Assembly: GCF_020179425.1 (NCBI RefSeq)
Contig: NZ_JAILYM010000001.1
Coordinates: forward strand, 1-64,000
Direction of reading: 5' to 3'
Length of the DNA stretch: 64,000 nucleotides
DNA from: Novosphingobium percolationis
Lineage (GTDB): Bacteria > Pseudomonadota > Alphaproteobacteria > Sphingomonadales > Sphingomonadaceae
Positions 17,374 through 25,972 of this stretch are shown piece after piece (position 1 is the first letter of the stretch; the number at the start of each line of letters is the position of its first letter). The notes below the pieces were generated by a model that was not told the origin of the DNA, ran no database searches, and was given only the letters and a program-made list of their open reading frames with translations. The translations under genes and the position numbers were made by a program.

Positions 17374-18117
17374 TCAGTTCAGTACGCCGTTCATCCGGGC
17401 GACCAGCGCGGCGCGGTTGTGGATGCCTAGCTTTTGGTAGATGCGGCGCAGGTGGTTCTCCACGGTGCATTCCGACAGACTGGCTATCCACGCGATTTCC
17501 TTGTTCTGCTTGCCCTCACAGACCAGACGCGCGACTTCGGTTTCCCGCGCGGAGAGCGAGGCGAGCCTGGCGTCGACCGGTGCGGCCTCGGCACTGACCA
17601 CGTTGAGCAGCGTACGATAACCCTTGCCGCCCGCGAGCAGGGAGGACAGCAGGTTCGAGGCGATCTTGGCCTGCAACACGTCCATGCCGAAGTTCAGCCG
17701 CTCGACCGGCAGGCTGCCGCGCTTGCGGTAGGGGTTCCGGTGCGCGCCAATCATCAGGTAGAGGCGCGGCTGGAGCTTCATCGTCGAGGCACCGACCACG
17801 TCGATGCTGTGCTGCGAAACGAACTGGAAATAGTCGCCCGCGCGGGAGCGGCTGCGTTCCAGCGCCGGATCGTTGGTGACGTGGAAGCGAGCACCGTCCA
17901 TCGTTTCGAACAGGTTGGTGTCCGTGAACGGATCGACGTCGCAGATCTGCGTGCGGTAATAGCGGTCCAGCACTTCCTGATCGACGCCGAAATTGCCCAG
18001 ATGAAAAATCTTCGTCTGCTTCGTCGTCTTGTCGGCGATGAACACGCACGTGCTGTCGATGTCGCAATCGCGCGCCAGCGTGTTGGCGTATTCACAGATA
18101 TTGTTGCTCAATTCCAT
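17374..18117 (-). CDS. LuxR-family transcriptional regulator (copy 1)
   Basis: A 247-residue regulator. The N-terminal 170 residues form a sensing domain of the size of autoinducer-binding domains but without their familiar motifs. The last 65 residues are a LuxR helix-turn-helix (LSARETEVARLVCEGKQNKE then TVENHLRRIYQKLGIHNRAA). It is a paralogue of the protein at 38552. I start at the ATG at 18117, which has GGAGG at ideal spacing; longer readings have none. A perfect ACGG-N4-CCGT box lies upstream at 18286 with AATATT as a possible -10, so it may regulate itself. A good candidate to control the 12-45 kb gene set; its ligand is probably a pathway intermediate. Confidence 0.88.
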   Translation of the reverse strand: MELSNNICEYANTLARDCDIDSTCVFIADKTTKQTKIFHLGNFGVDQEVLDRYYRTQICDVDPFTDTNLFETMDGARFHVTNDPALERSRSRAGDYFQFVSQHSIDVVGASTMKLQPRLYLMIGAHRNPYRKRGSLPVERLNFGMDVLQAKIASNLLSSLLAGGKGYRTLLNVVSAEAAPVDARLASLSARETEVARLVCEGKQNKEIAWIASLSECTVENHLRRIYQKLGIHNRAALVARMNGVLN

Positions 18118-18543
18118 GGCAGCCTCCGGTGCGACGGGACGTTGTTCGTCCCTGTCCGCTCCTTGATCCTCTTCCTGACGGACGACGCTTTCCGCGCCTG
18201 TCCGGGCGGTTTCGCCCTTGCGCGATTGTCCTACCATCGCTGTCTTGCGATGTAAATATTCGCGGATGTTTCGAGCCGATGGCATACGGAAATCCGTCGA
18301 TGTTCACCACAGAACCCGCTTGGCATGATCACATCATAGACGTCGGAAAGAGCAATAAAAATGCATTAAAACAAAATCTTGACGCGCATTTCGTGGTGTA
18401 TTCCGGGCAGGTTCGACCGATCCGACAACCGGTCGTCCTGATCTAAAAACGTCTGACAATACCGTCGGTCGAAAAGGCCGGGCAGTTGGGAGTGGTATCT
18501 GGAGATCCGTACAGGGTTTCCGATGCCGGGAGAGAGGACAGCG
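18118..18543. other. Divergent regulatory region between LuxR and phosphotransferase-like genes
   Basis: About 425 bases without a gene. It holds a palindromic box at 18286-18297, an A-rich stretch at about 18340-18380, and at 18454-18465 a half-matching box (right arm CCGT only) that might serve the rightward operon beginning at 18544. No convincing small ORF was seen. Confidence 0.6.
18286..18297. promoter_or_regulatory. ACGG-N4-CCGT box upstream of luxR copy 1
   Basis: ACGG AAAT CCGT, a perfect dyad. Leftward, AATATT begins at 18260, 31.5 bases from the centre, giving a start about 130 bases ahead of the LuxR ATG. This suggests autoregulation. Confidence 0.6.
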
Positions 18544-19536
18544 ATGTCGAAGAACGGCCATATCAAGCGCGACCTGGGTCACGTGACCGCCCGCCTCAAG
18601 GCGTGGCTTCCCGATGGCGACAAGGTCACGGGCCTGCGCGTGCTGTCGGCGGGCCATTCGAACGAGACCTTCTATATCGAGGGCCTGAACCGCGTGCTGC
18701 GGATGCCACCGTCGACCGGCGGGCTGTTACCGCCCTACGACATGCCCAAGCAGCACCGCATCCTCGCGGCGGTTGGCGCGATGCAGGACGGACCGCCGGT
18801 GCCGGCCGTGTTCGAGGTCTGCGAAGACCCTGCGGTGCTGGGCGATCCGTTCTTCATCATGGAAGCGCTCGTCGGCGAGGAATATGAATATGCTCCGCCG
18901 CAGTGGCTGCTCGATGCCAGCGAAGCGCAGCGCACCGCGATGAGCACGCGCTGGGTCGATGCCATCGCCTCGCTGCACGATCGCCCCGCGGAAGAGATGC
19001 CCGAGCGGCAAGTGTCGACGCGCGACTATGCCGAGAACTGCCTGCGCATGACGCAGGTGCCCAACGGCGATCCGCAACTGATCCGCCTGCTGGAAGACTT
19101 CGTGGCAAACCCGCTGGCGACCAGCGGTGCGCCTACGCCGGTTCATGGCGATCCCAAGATAGGCAACATGATGTGGCGGCCCGATGGCACGCTCGTCGCC
19201 ATGCTCGATTGGGAAATGGCGCATCAAGGCGAGCCGTTGCACGACCTCGGTTGGGCGCTGTGCCTCTATAATCAGCCGCTCGCTTCGGCGGGGCTGGACC
19301 TGCCGGGCTGGCTTCAGCCTGAACAGATGGCCGAACGCTGGGAGGCGCGCACCGGGCGGTCTTCGGAGGGGCTCGACAAGTACATGGTGCTGGCCTTCGC
19401 CAAGATCTGCGCGATCAACACCTGGGGCATCCATCTCTACGAATCCGGCCAGACCAAGGACGAGCGCTATGCCGCCTGGGGTCGGGGGATGTCGCAGCTC
19501 CTCGAGATCCTGTTCAGGCGCGCAGACAGGATGTGA
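18544..19536 (+). CDS. Aminoglycoside-phosphotransferase-fold protein (copy 1)
   Basis: A 330-residue kinase-fold protein of the APH/choline kinase superfamily. Visible are the nucleotide-loop region near SAGHSNETFYIEG, the catalytic loop VHGDPKIGNMMW and the metal site MLDWEMAHQG. Proteins of this kind are common in acyl-CoA and aromatic catabolic clusters of actinobacteria and sphingomonads and are not resistance genes there; their substrates are mostly unknown. AGAGAGG lies before the ATG at 18544. It heads a rightward operon with a TonB receptor, a crotonase, an MDR protein and a GST. Confidence 0.8.
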   Translation: MSKNGHIKRDLGHVTARLKAWLPDGDKVTGLRVLSAGHSNETFYIEGLNRVLRMPPSTGGLLPPYDMPKQHRILAAVGAMQDGPPVPAVFEVCEDPAVLGDPFFIMEALVGEEYEYAPPQWLLDASEAQRTAMSTRWVDAIASLHDRPAEEMPERQVSTRDYAENCLRMTQVPNGDPQLIRLLEDFVANPLATSGAPTPVHGDPKIGNMMWRPDGTLVAMLDWEMAHQGEPLHDLGWALCLYNQPLASAGLDLPGWLQPEQMAERWEARTGRSSEGLDKYMVLAFAKICAINTWGIHLYESGQTKDERYAAWGRGMSQLLEILFRRADRM

Positions 19537-19583
19537 TCAGCCAGACGACCGCGACGACAAATTCATAAAAGGGGGAGGACGAA

Positions 19584-22016
19584 ATGTCCGCAATCACGAT
19601 CAACCGTGCACTTCTAGCGACCGGTTCCGCGCTCGGCCTCGTGCTGGCCGCGCCGCAGGTTGCCTTCGCCGCCGACGACCAGACCGGGGCCAACGATCCC
19701 GTGGCCGCGAATGGCCCGTCCTACGGAGAGATCATCGTCACCGCGCAGAAGCGCGAGCAGAAGCTCTCCGACGTCGGTCTGACCATCTCGGCGATCAGCC
19801 CGGATGCTCTCAAGGATCGCTCCATTCAGTCGCTGGCGGACGTGGCCGCGGCCGTGCCGGGCCTGTCGTTCATCAACAGCGCCAACAACACGCCGGTCTA
19901 CAACCTGCGTGGCGTCGGCTTCTACGACACCTCGCTGGGCTCGTATCCCACCACAAGCGTCTACCTGGACCAGGTGCCGTTGCCGTTCCCGGTGCTGACC
20001 AACCTGACTGCGTTCGATCTCGAGCGCATCGAAGTGCTGAAGGGGCCGCAGGGCACGCTGTTCGGCCAGAACTCGACCGGCGGCGCGATCAACTACATCG
20101 CCGCCAAGCCGACCAAGGAGCTGAAGTATGGCGCCGAGGCCAGCTATGGCCGCTTCGACGACTTCATCGGCAGCGCCTATATCAGCGGCCCGCTGTCCGA
20201 CACGGTGCGCGCGCGCATCGCGGTGAAGGGCGAGAAGGGCGGCCCCTGGCAGTATTCCTATACGCGCCCGAACGAGAAGAATGGCCGCAATAAGAACATC
20301 GCCGGGCGCCTGCTGGTGGACTGGGATGCGTCGAGCAAGCTCAAGTTCGAGTTGAACCTCAACGGCTGGCAGGACCAGAACCAGCCGCAGGCGGTCGCCT
20401 ATTCCAAGTTCAACGTGCAGGCGATCACCAACGTCTCCGATGCCGTGCGCAACTATCCTTTCGCACCGACCGACGATCCGCGCGCGGCGGACTGGAGCGC
20501 CAACAACGGGATGTTCCGCAACCTGAAGTTCGGGCAGGCCTCGCTGCGCGGCGACTGGGAGTTCGTGGACGGCGTGGCGCTGACCTCGATCACGTCCTAT
20601 GTCGGCTTCACCGAACGCGGCGCGCTCGATCAGGATGGCATCAACTACCAGGACATCGACCTGCGCTTCTTCCGCGGCAACATCCAGTCGTTCTCGCAGG
20701 AACTGCGCCTTGCCAACACCGACAATGGCCCGCTGAAGTGGATCGTGGGTGGAAACTTCAGCAAGGACCACGTCTTCTATCGTGAGAACATCGTCTATGG
20801 CGATGGCTCGGGCGGCAACAACCAGTCGGCACCTTACCAGATCGAATCCTCGGAAAACTATTCTGACCAGCACATGAAGAACTACGCGGCCTTCGCGAAC
20901 GTCGAATACAAGGTCGTGCCGCAAGTGACGCTGAAGGCGGGCATCCGCTACACCAAGGCCGAACGCCGCGCCGACATCTGCAATCTCGACGGCACCACCA
21001 CCCGCGACGGGGGGCCTGCCAACCGCAACTTCCCGGTGGGCGGTGCGAACCGGCTGTTCAACCTGCTGGCCGACCTTTTGGCGCCGGGCAACGACTACCC
21101 CGACATCCAGCCCGGCCAGTGCTTCAACCTCAACGATCCCAGCCCCCTCAACCCGATGGCGAACCCGGCGCGACCCTATGAACCGGGGCTGTTCCGCAGC
21201 TCGATCAACGAGGACAACGTCTCGTGGCGGCTGGGCGTTGACTTCAAGGTGACGCCGGACGTGCTGCTCTATGCCAACGTCTCTAAGGGCTACAAGGCGG
21301 GCGGCTTCGGCAACATCAATGCCGCGATCAACTACCAGTTCCGCCCCGTCGTGCAGGAATCGATCCTCGCCTACGAAGGCGGCTTCAAGGCCTCGCTGGC
21401 CAACCGTCGGGTCGCTATCAACGGCGCGCTGTTCTACATGGACTATAAGAACAAGCAGCTGCGCACGAAGGACATCAACCCGATTTTCGGTATCATCGAC
21501 GCGCTCAACAACGTGCCCAAGTCGCACCTCGAAGGCGGTGAGATCGAGGCGCACGTCTACCCGGTCGATGGCCTCGAGCTGGGCGCGGCGGCCACCTACA
21601 TCAAGTCGGAGATCGACAAGTATTCGGGCATCAACGCCGGCGGCGTCGTGGCCGACTTCTCCGGCTCGGTGATGCCGTTCACGCCCAAGTGGCAGGTCGC
21701 GCTCAACGGTCGCTACGAAACCCCGGTGGCCGATGGCATCAAGGCCTTCGTCGGAGCGCAGATGAACTATCGCAGTTCGACTTATGCGGTGATCGGCGGC
21801 GGTATCGGGCTGGCCGACGGCTACGAGATCAAGTCGTTCACCACGGTCGATGCGCAGCTCGGCATCAAGTCAGACAAAGGCTGGCGCGCGATGCTCTGGG
21901 GCAAGAACCTCGGTTCGACCTACTACTGGACCAACGTGGTGGCCGGGCAGGACCAGGTCGTGCGCTACGTCCAGAAGCCGGCGACCTACGGCGTCACCCT
22001 CGGCTTCGACTTCTAA
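19584..22016 (+). CDS. TonB-dependent receptor
   Basis: An 810-residue outer-membrane receptor. The N-terminus is a signal peptide (LLATGSALGLVLAAPQVAFA). The plug domain begins with EIIVTAQKREQKLSDVGLTI and contains RIEVLKGPQGTLFGQNSTGG. The rest is a beta-barrel ending in VTLGFDF, with the terminal aromatic needed for assembly. A GGGGGAGGA lies just before the ATG. It follows the phosphotransferase-like gene by 47 bases and precedes a crotonase by 18 bases, so it probably imports the substrate of this operon, likely a lignin- or plant-derived aromatic. Confidence 0.93.
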   Translation: MSAITINRALLATGSALGLVLAAPQVAFAADDQTGANDPVAANGPSYGEIIVTAQKREQKLSDVGLTISAISPDALKDRSIQSLADVAAAVPGLSFINSANNTPVYNLRGVGFYDTSLGSYPTTSVYLDQVPLPFPVLTNLTAFDLERIEVLKGPQGTLFGQNSTGGAINYIAAKPTKELKYGAEASYGRFDDFIGSAYISGPLSDTVRARIAVKGEKGGPWQYSYTRPNEKNGRNKNIAGRLLVDWDASSKLKFELNLNGWQDQNQPQAVAYSKFNVQAITNVSDAVRNYPFAPTDDPRAADWSANNGMFRNLKFGQASLRGDWEFVDGVALTSITSYVGFTERGALDQDGINYQDIDLRFFRGNIQSFSQELRLANTDNGPLKWIVGGNFSKDHVFYRENIVYGDGSGGNNQSAPYQIESSENYSDQHMKNYAAFANVEYKVVPQVTLKAGIRYTKAERRADICNLDGTTTRDGGPANRNFPVGGANRLFNLLADLLAPGNDYPDIQPGQCFNLNDPSPLNPMANPARPYEPGLFRSSINEDNVSWRLGVDFKVTPDVLLYANVSKGYKAGGFGNINAAINYQFRPVVQESILAYEGGFKASLANRRVAINGALFYMDYKNKQLRTKDINPIFGIIDALNNVPKSHLEGGEIEAHVYPVDGLELGAAATYIKSEIDKYSGINAGGVVADFSGSVMPFTPKWQVALNGRYETPVADGIKAFVGAQMNYRSSTYAVIGGGIGLADGYEIKSFTTVDAQLGIKSDKGWRAMLWGKNLGSTYYWTNVVAGQDQVVRYVQKPATYGVTLGFDF

Positions 22017-22034
22017 GGCAGGGGGAGCCTTCAC

Positions 22035-22844
22035 ATGACCGACCACATCCGGCAAACGCTTGAAGACGGCATTCTCCGCCTGACCAAGACCAACGTCGAA
22101 AGCCGGCAGGGCGTCAGCCTGTCAGTCCTCGCCGGGCTCTCGGCGGCGTTCGACCGGGTGCGGCAAAGCCCCGAAATCCGCTGCGTCGTGATCGACGCAG
22201 CGGGCGACGGGTTCCACAACGGCGCGGTCATGCTGGGCGAACTGGCCGACGACTGGAACGACCTGACGCCTGCAGATTATCGCAAGATCATCGATCTGGG
22301 CCACGGCGTCGGCCGCCAGATCGCGGCGTGCGAGGTGCCGGTGATCGGCATCGCGCCTACCGGAGGGCTGGGCGGTGGGCTGGAACTGCTGTGCCGCTCC
22401 GATCTCGTCTATACCACCGATGGCGCGCGCTTCAGCTTTCCCGAGGTGACGCTCGGGCTGGTCGCGGGATGGGGCGGCACGCAATGGGCGGGCCGTCTCG
22501 TTCCCTTCCGCAAGGCGCAGGAATTCCTGCTGCTCGGCGAGGAAATCGACGGGCGCGCCGCCGAGGACTGGGGCCTTGTCACCCGCTCCTTCGCCGATGC
22601 CGCCGCGCTCGATGCCCACGTCGTCAAGGTGACCGAGCGCTTCAAGCGCTGCGCGCCGGTCTCGGTGAAGTGGCACAAGGAATGCCTGCGCGCGCTGTGG
22701 CAGAAGAGCCTGACCGAAGGCGAGGCGGTGGAAGCCGTGGCGGTGCCCGCCGCGATGGAGACGCGGGCGTGGTTCGGCCCGACCGCCGCCTTCTTCGAGG
22801 GCAAGGGCTGGGACTACACCAAGAACGAGGCGATCGAGGCATGA
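22035..22844 (+). CDS. Enoyl-CoA hydratase/isomerase family protein
   Basis: A 269-residue crotonase-fold protein. The oxyanion-hole and catalytic regions are recognisable: PTGGLGGGLELLCRSDLVY with one glutamate and FSFPEVTLGLVAGWGGTQ with the second, so both catalytic glutamates of the hydratases appear to be kept. The N-terminal oxyanion segment (DAAGDGFHNGAVM) is divergent. GGGGGAGCCTTCAC precedes the ATG. It overlaps the next gene by four bases. It could hydrate an enoyl-CoA or cleave a side chain in a feruloyl-CoA-type reaction. Confidence 0.85.
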   Translation: MTDHIRQTLEDGILRLTKTNVESRQGVSLSVLAGLSAAFDRVRQSPEIRCVVIDAAGDGFHNGAVMLGELADDWNDLTPADYRKIIDLGHGVGRQIAACEVPVIGIAPTGGLGGGLELLCRSDLVYTTDGARFSFPEVTLGLVAGWGGTQWAGRLVPFRKAQEFLLLGEEIDGRAAEDWGLVTRSFADAAALDAHVVKVTERFKRCAPVSVKWHKECLRALWQKSLTEGEAVEAVAVPAAMETRAWFGPTAAFFEGKGWDYTKNEAIEA

Positions 22845-23806
22845 AGGCTGCCGTCATTCACGAACAGGGTGGCCCCGACGTCCTGCGCTATGAGGACACG
22901 CCTGATCCCGTGCGGGGGCCGGGTGACGTGGTGATCGACGTCGAGGTCATCAGCCTCGAGGGCGGGGACCTGCTAAATCGGTCGATCCTGCCGGTGGCGC
23001 ACTTTCCGCACGTGATCGGCTATCAGGCTGCGGGGCGCGTATCGGCGGTGGGGGCCAAGGTCACGCGCTTCAAGGTGGGCGACCGCGCGGTCTGCTTCGC
23101 CTTTTCCGGCAGCCACGCCGAAAAGTTCTGCGTGCCGGAACACCACGCCTTCGCCGTGCCAGATGAGCTCGATATGCGCATCGCGGCGACGATGCCAGTC
23201 ACCTTTGGCACCGCCGACTACGCGCTGTTCGCAGCGGGCGATCTGAAGGCCGGTGAAACCGTGCTGATCCAGGGCGGTGCGGGTGGCGTCGGCCTCGCCG
23301 CGATCCAATTGGCCAAAGCGGCGGGCGCGCGCGTCTTCGCGACGGCGCGCAGCCATCATGCCGAGGCCATGCGCGCCTATGGCTGTGACCTGCCAATTGC
23401 TTACGACAAGGAAGATTTCGCCGAGGTCATCGCCGCCGAGACCGGGGGGCGCGGGGTCGATCTGGTGGTCGATCTCGTGGGCGGCGATGCCGCCATGGTG
23501 TCGAGGCTGATTTCGGCCGTCGCCTATCGCGGGCGGCTGTCTGTGGTGGGGCTGTCGAGCGGGGAAGCGCCGTCGATCCCGTTCTGGGAGATCGTGCCCA
23601 AAAACATGGCGGTGCTGGGCGTGCTGTTCGGCGCCGAAATGCATACCCCGCGCGCCCACGCGATGCTCGAGCGCCATTTCGCCAGCGCGGGGGCGGGCAA
23701 GCTGACGATGCCGATCGCGGCGGCGTTCCCGCTTGCCGAGGCGGCGGCGGCGCATCGCTTCGTCGAGGAAACGCGCCCGCTTGGTCGCGTGCTGCTGCTT
23801 CCCTAG
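22841..23806 (+). CDS. Quinone-oxidoreductase-like MDR protein
   Basis: A 321-residue zinc-independent medium-chain dehydrogenase. It has the GroES-like half with VIGYQAAGRVSAVGAKV and the Rossmann half with VLIQGGAGGVGLAAIQLAKA, and no zinc cysteines. It starts with an ATG overlapping the crotonase stop (ATGA). Reduction of a conjugated ketone or quinone with NADPH is the family's usual chemistry; the actual substrate here is unknown. Confidence 0.88.
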   Translation: MKAAVIHEQGGPDVLRYEDTPDPVRGPGDVVIDVEVISLEGGDLLNRSILPVAHFPHVIGYQAAGRVSAVGAKVTRFKVGDRAVCFAFSGSHAEKFCVPEHHAFAVPDELDMRIAATMPVTFGTADYALFAAGDLKAGETVLIQGGAGGVGLAAIQLAKAAGARVFATARSHHAEAMRAYGCDLPIAYDKEDFAEVIAAETGGRGVDLVVDLVGGDAAMVSRLISAVAYRGRLSVVGLSSGEAPSIPFWEIVPKNMAVLGVLFGAEMHTPRAHAMLERHFASAGAGKLTMPIAAAFPLAEAAAAHRFVEETRPLGRVLLLP

Positions 23807-23830
23807 AACCCCGTGCAGGGAGAGCCTTCC

Positions 23831-24760
23831 ATGAGCGTCAGCGCCACCGACCTGATCGTCCACCAGTACAACCTCGAACCCGCCTTTTCGCGCAAGACGC
23901 GCGCGATGCTGGGTTTCAAGGACGCTGCATGGTTCGCCTGCGACCATTCCACGATCCTGCCCAAGCCCGAACTGGCGGCGCTGACGGGGGGCTATCGCCA
24001 GATCCCGGTGGCGCAGGTGGGGGCCGACATCTACTGCGGCAGCGAACTGGTGATGGACGTGCTCGAAGCGCGCATTCCCGAACCCTCGCTGACGCAGGCG
24101 AGCGGGCCGGGGCTGGGCCGGGGCCTTGCCTACTGGGCCGAGGATACGCTGTTCTGGCTGATCGTCCAGATCGTCTGCGGATCGGACTTCGCCTCGACCG
24201 AGCGCCCCGATTTCGATGCCGACCGCAAGCTGATGCTGCCCGGCATCTATGACGTGGCGGCGATGCAGGCGGCGCTGGCGACCAACATTCCGGTGCTGCG
24301 CGCGCATCTCGATCTGATCGAGCGGCAGCTGGCGGACGGGCGCCCGTTCATGCTGGGCGATGCTATGGACATAGCCGACATCTCGCTTTGGTTCCCGATC
24401 GACTTCCTGCGCCACTGCCGCAACGGCAACGAGCGCATTCCCGACGAATACCCGGCGATTGCGGCCTGGATGGGCCGTGTCGAGGCAATCGGCCATGGTC
24501 GGCGGCAAGAGATTTCGCGCAATGAGGCGCTGGCCGTGGCGCGGGCTGCAACGCCCACCGTGCGGCGGATCTCGACCGTGCGCGAAGGGCCGCAACCGGG
24601 CGACACAATCCGCTTCCAGTGGGGCGCTTACAGCCCGATCGACCTTGAAGGCGAAGTCGTGGAAGCCCATCCGCGCACACTGGCCGTGCTGCGCTCCGAT
24701 CCGCTGGCGGGCGAGGTGGTCGTCCACGTACCTCGCAGCGCGGGCGTTCTCATTTCCTGA
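23831..24760 (+). CDS. GST-like protein with extra C-terminal domain
   Basis: A 309-residue protein. The first ~200 residues follow the GST plan (YNLEPAFSRKTRAMLGFK; a cis-proline segment YRQIPVAQV; GSELVMDVLEA; then FMLGDAMDIADISLWFPIDF). The last ~80 residues (GDTIRFQWGAYSPIDLEGEVV...) form a small beta-rich extra domain. GGGAGAGCCTTCC precedes the ATG at 23831. It closes the rightward operon, and its 3' end overlaps the end of the convergent GST gene by 11 bases. Confidence 0.8.
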   Translation: MSVSATDLIVHQYNLEPAFSRKTRAMLGFKDAAWFACDHSTILPKPELAALTGGYRQIPVAQVGADIYCGSELVMDVLEARIPEPSLTQASGPGLGRGLAYWAEDTLFWLIVQIVCGSDFASTERPDFDADRKLMLPGIYDVAAMQAALATNIPVLRAHLDLIERQLADGRPFMLGDAMDIADISLWFPIDFLRHCRNGNERIPDEYPAIAAWMGRVEAIGHGRRQEISRNEALAVARAATPTVRRISTVREGPQPGDTIRFQWGAYSPIDLEGEVVEAHPRTLAVLRSDPLAGEVVVHVPRSAGVLIS

Positions 24761-25559
24761 ACGGCGACAGGCTCGCCAGAGGCGCAAGGTCGGTGAAGCG
24801 GATGGTGTCGGCGGCAAGGCCGTTCGCCACCACCACCGCACCGCCCGCGCGCATCATCCATTCCAGCCGGTGATCGCGGTAGTGGCGACGTAGCAGCCCT
24901 GCATCGAGCGCATCGGCCACGGTGTGCAGCAATTCGCTGCCCGCCTGCGATTCCGCGAACGTTTCCGCCACCGTCGGGCGCGCCGAGACGCGCGCGAACC
25001 AGCGCCCGAGTGGACGCGACGGATCAAGCGCCACACCGTTGAAGCGCGACCCTTCGATGAACGGCGCGACCACCACGTCGCCAAGGCCGAAGGCAGGGCC
25101 GCCGAACCACGGGTCGGCGCCCAGTTGAAGCTCCAGCCAATCGTGCAGCACGGCAAGGTCGGCGCGTGCGGCCGCGAACAGCGTTTGGGCAAGACCTTCG
25201 CCCTGGCCGCGTTTGAAGTAATTGAGTTCGAACAGGCCCCAGTTCACTGCCTCATAGTGGGTGTCGCAAACGTCCTCGATCATCCGCACCCGGGCCCGCG
25301 CGGCTGCGCTGGCCGGGCGTAACGGCACTTCAGGAAAGCGGTCCTCCAAGTATTCAAGGATCACCGTGGAATCGAACAGAACCACGTCGCCTTCGACGAG
25401 CGCAGGCGCTTCGGAGCGCGGGTTGGCAGCGATCAGCGCGTTCGAAACGCCCACCCCGATCCCGTCGGGCACTGCCGCGTCGAAAGGCAGCCCCTTTTCG
25501 CGCAGCGCGATCTTCACCTTCTCGACGAAGGGAGACAGCGGCGTGGACCACAGGAACAT
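24750..25559 (-). CDS. GST-like protein with conserved C-terminal tail (copy 2)
   Basis: A 269-residue paralogue of the protein at 14127. Shared features are TPLSPFVEKVKIALREKGLPF, the FDSTVILEYLED glutathione site, CDTHYEAVNWGL, and the tail with DHRLEWMMRAGG and IRFTDLAPL. The start is probably the ATG at 25559, 15 bases after the upstream stop, with no SD of note, so it is likely translated by coupling. It is the last gene of the dikinase operon, so a GST of this special type works in the same pathway as the phosphorylation/carboxylation genes. Confidence 0.8.
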   Translation of the reverse strand: MFLWSTPLSPFVEKVKIALREKGLPFDAAVPDGIGVGVSNALIAANPRSEAPALVEGDVVLFDSTVILEYLEDRFPEVPLRPASAAARARVRMIEDVCDTHYEAVNWGLFELNYFKRGQGEGLAQTLFAAARADLAVLHDWLELQLGADPWFGGPAFGLGDVVVAPFIEGSRFNGVALDPSRPLGRWFARVSARPTVAETFAESQAGSELLHTVADALDAGLLRRHYRDHRLEWMMRAGGAVVVANGLAADTIRFTDLAPLASLSPFRK

Positions 25560-25573
25560 GCTCAATGGTGGGC

Positions 25574-25972
25574 TCAACCCGCGACGGCGGCCAATGCCAC
25601 CACGGGCTGGCCAAATTCGATCAGCGCGCCCAGTGCATGGTGATGCGTCACAACTTCGCCGTCGCTCTCGGCCATGATCAGCGTTTCGCGGTCAAGCACG
25701 CGCAGCGTTGCAACAGCCTGGCCAGCCGATACGCGCTTGCCCACCGCAGCGACATCGGCCAGCGTGCCAAGGTGTGGCGCGGCCAGATCGTTGGCCGGGC
25801 CAACAGCGGCGGGAGGGGCCACCGCCGCCGGTTGGGCGGCGTAGCGCACCGTTGCGTCGCGGCTTAGGAACAGCGAGAGCCGGTCCGTCCGCACGTCGAG
25901 TGCGCGCGCCTTGGAATGAGCGAAAGTGCGCAATAGCGCGCGGGCTTCGTGCAGCGGCGTGGCTTCAGCCAT
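25574..25972 (-). CDS. Biotinyl-domain-like protein lacking the biotin lysine
   Basis: A 132-residue protein related to the biotin carrier at 36197: both have RTDRLSLFLSR / RTADIELFLSR after an N-terminal helix, an alanine/proline linker, and a C-terminal lipoyl/biotinyl-type beta-barrel. In the true carrier the barrel carries VEVMKL; here the aligned residues are RVLDRE, with aspartate 94 in place of the lysine, so it cannot be biotinylated at that position. It may be structural, holding the dikinase to the carboxylase, or bind a small ligand. Its ATG at 25972 overlaps the stop of the dikinase gene by eight bases. It has GGGGA upstream. Confidence 0.7.
   Translation of the reverse strand: MAEATPLHEARALLRTFAHSKARALDVRTDRLSLFLSRDATVRYAAQPAAVAPPAAVGPANDLAAPHLGTLADVAAVGKRVSAGQAVATLRVLDRETLIMAESDGEVVTHHHALGALIEFGQPVVALAAVAG

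Noticed and set aside
18454-18465. Possible box upstream of the phosphotransferase-like gene at 18544
   Set aside because: Only the right arm (CCGT) matches; the nearest -10-like sequence (TATCTG) is five bases off the common spacing, so I did not count it as a member.
18544-19536. Aminoglycoside resistance gene
   Set aside because: Kinase-fold motifs are present, but this branch is typical of catabolic clusters and the operon partners are a receptor, a crotonase and an MDR protein.
19614-21554. 646-codon open frame antisense to the TonB receptor
   Set aside because: The receptor on the other strand has a signal peptide and clear plug and barrel motifs; the antisense frame shows no family features.
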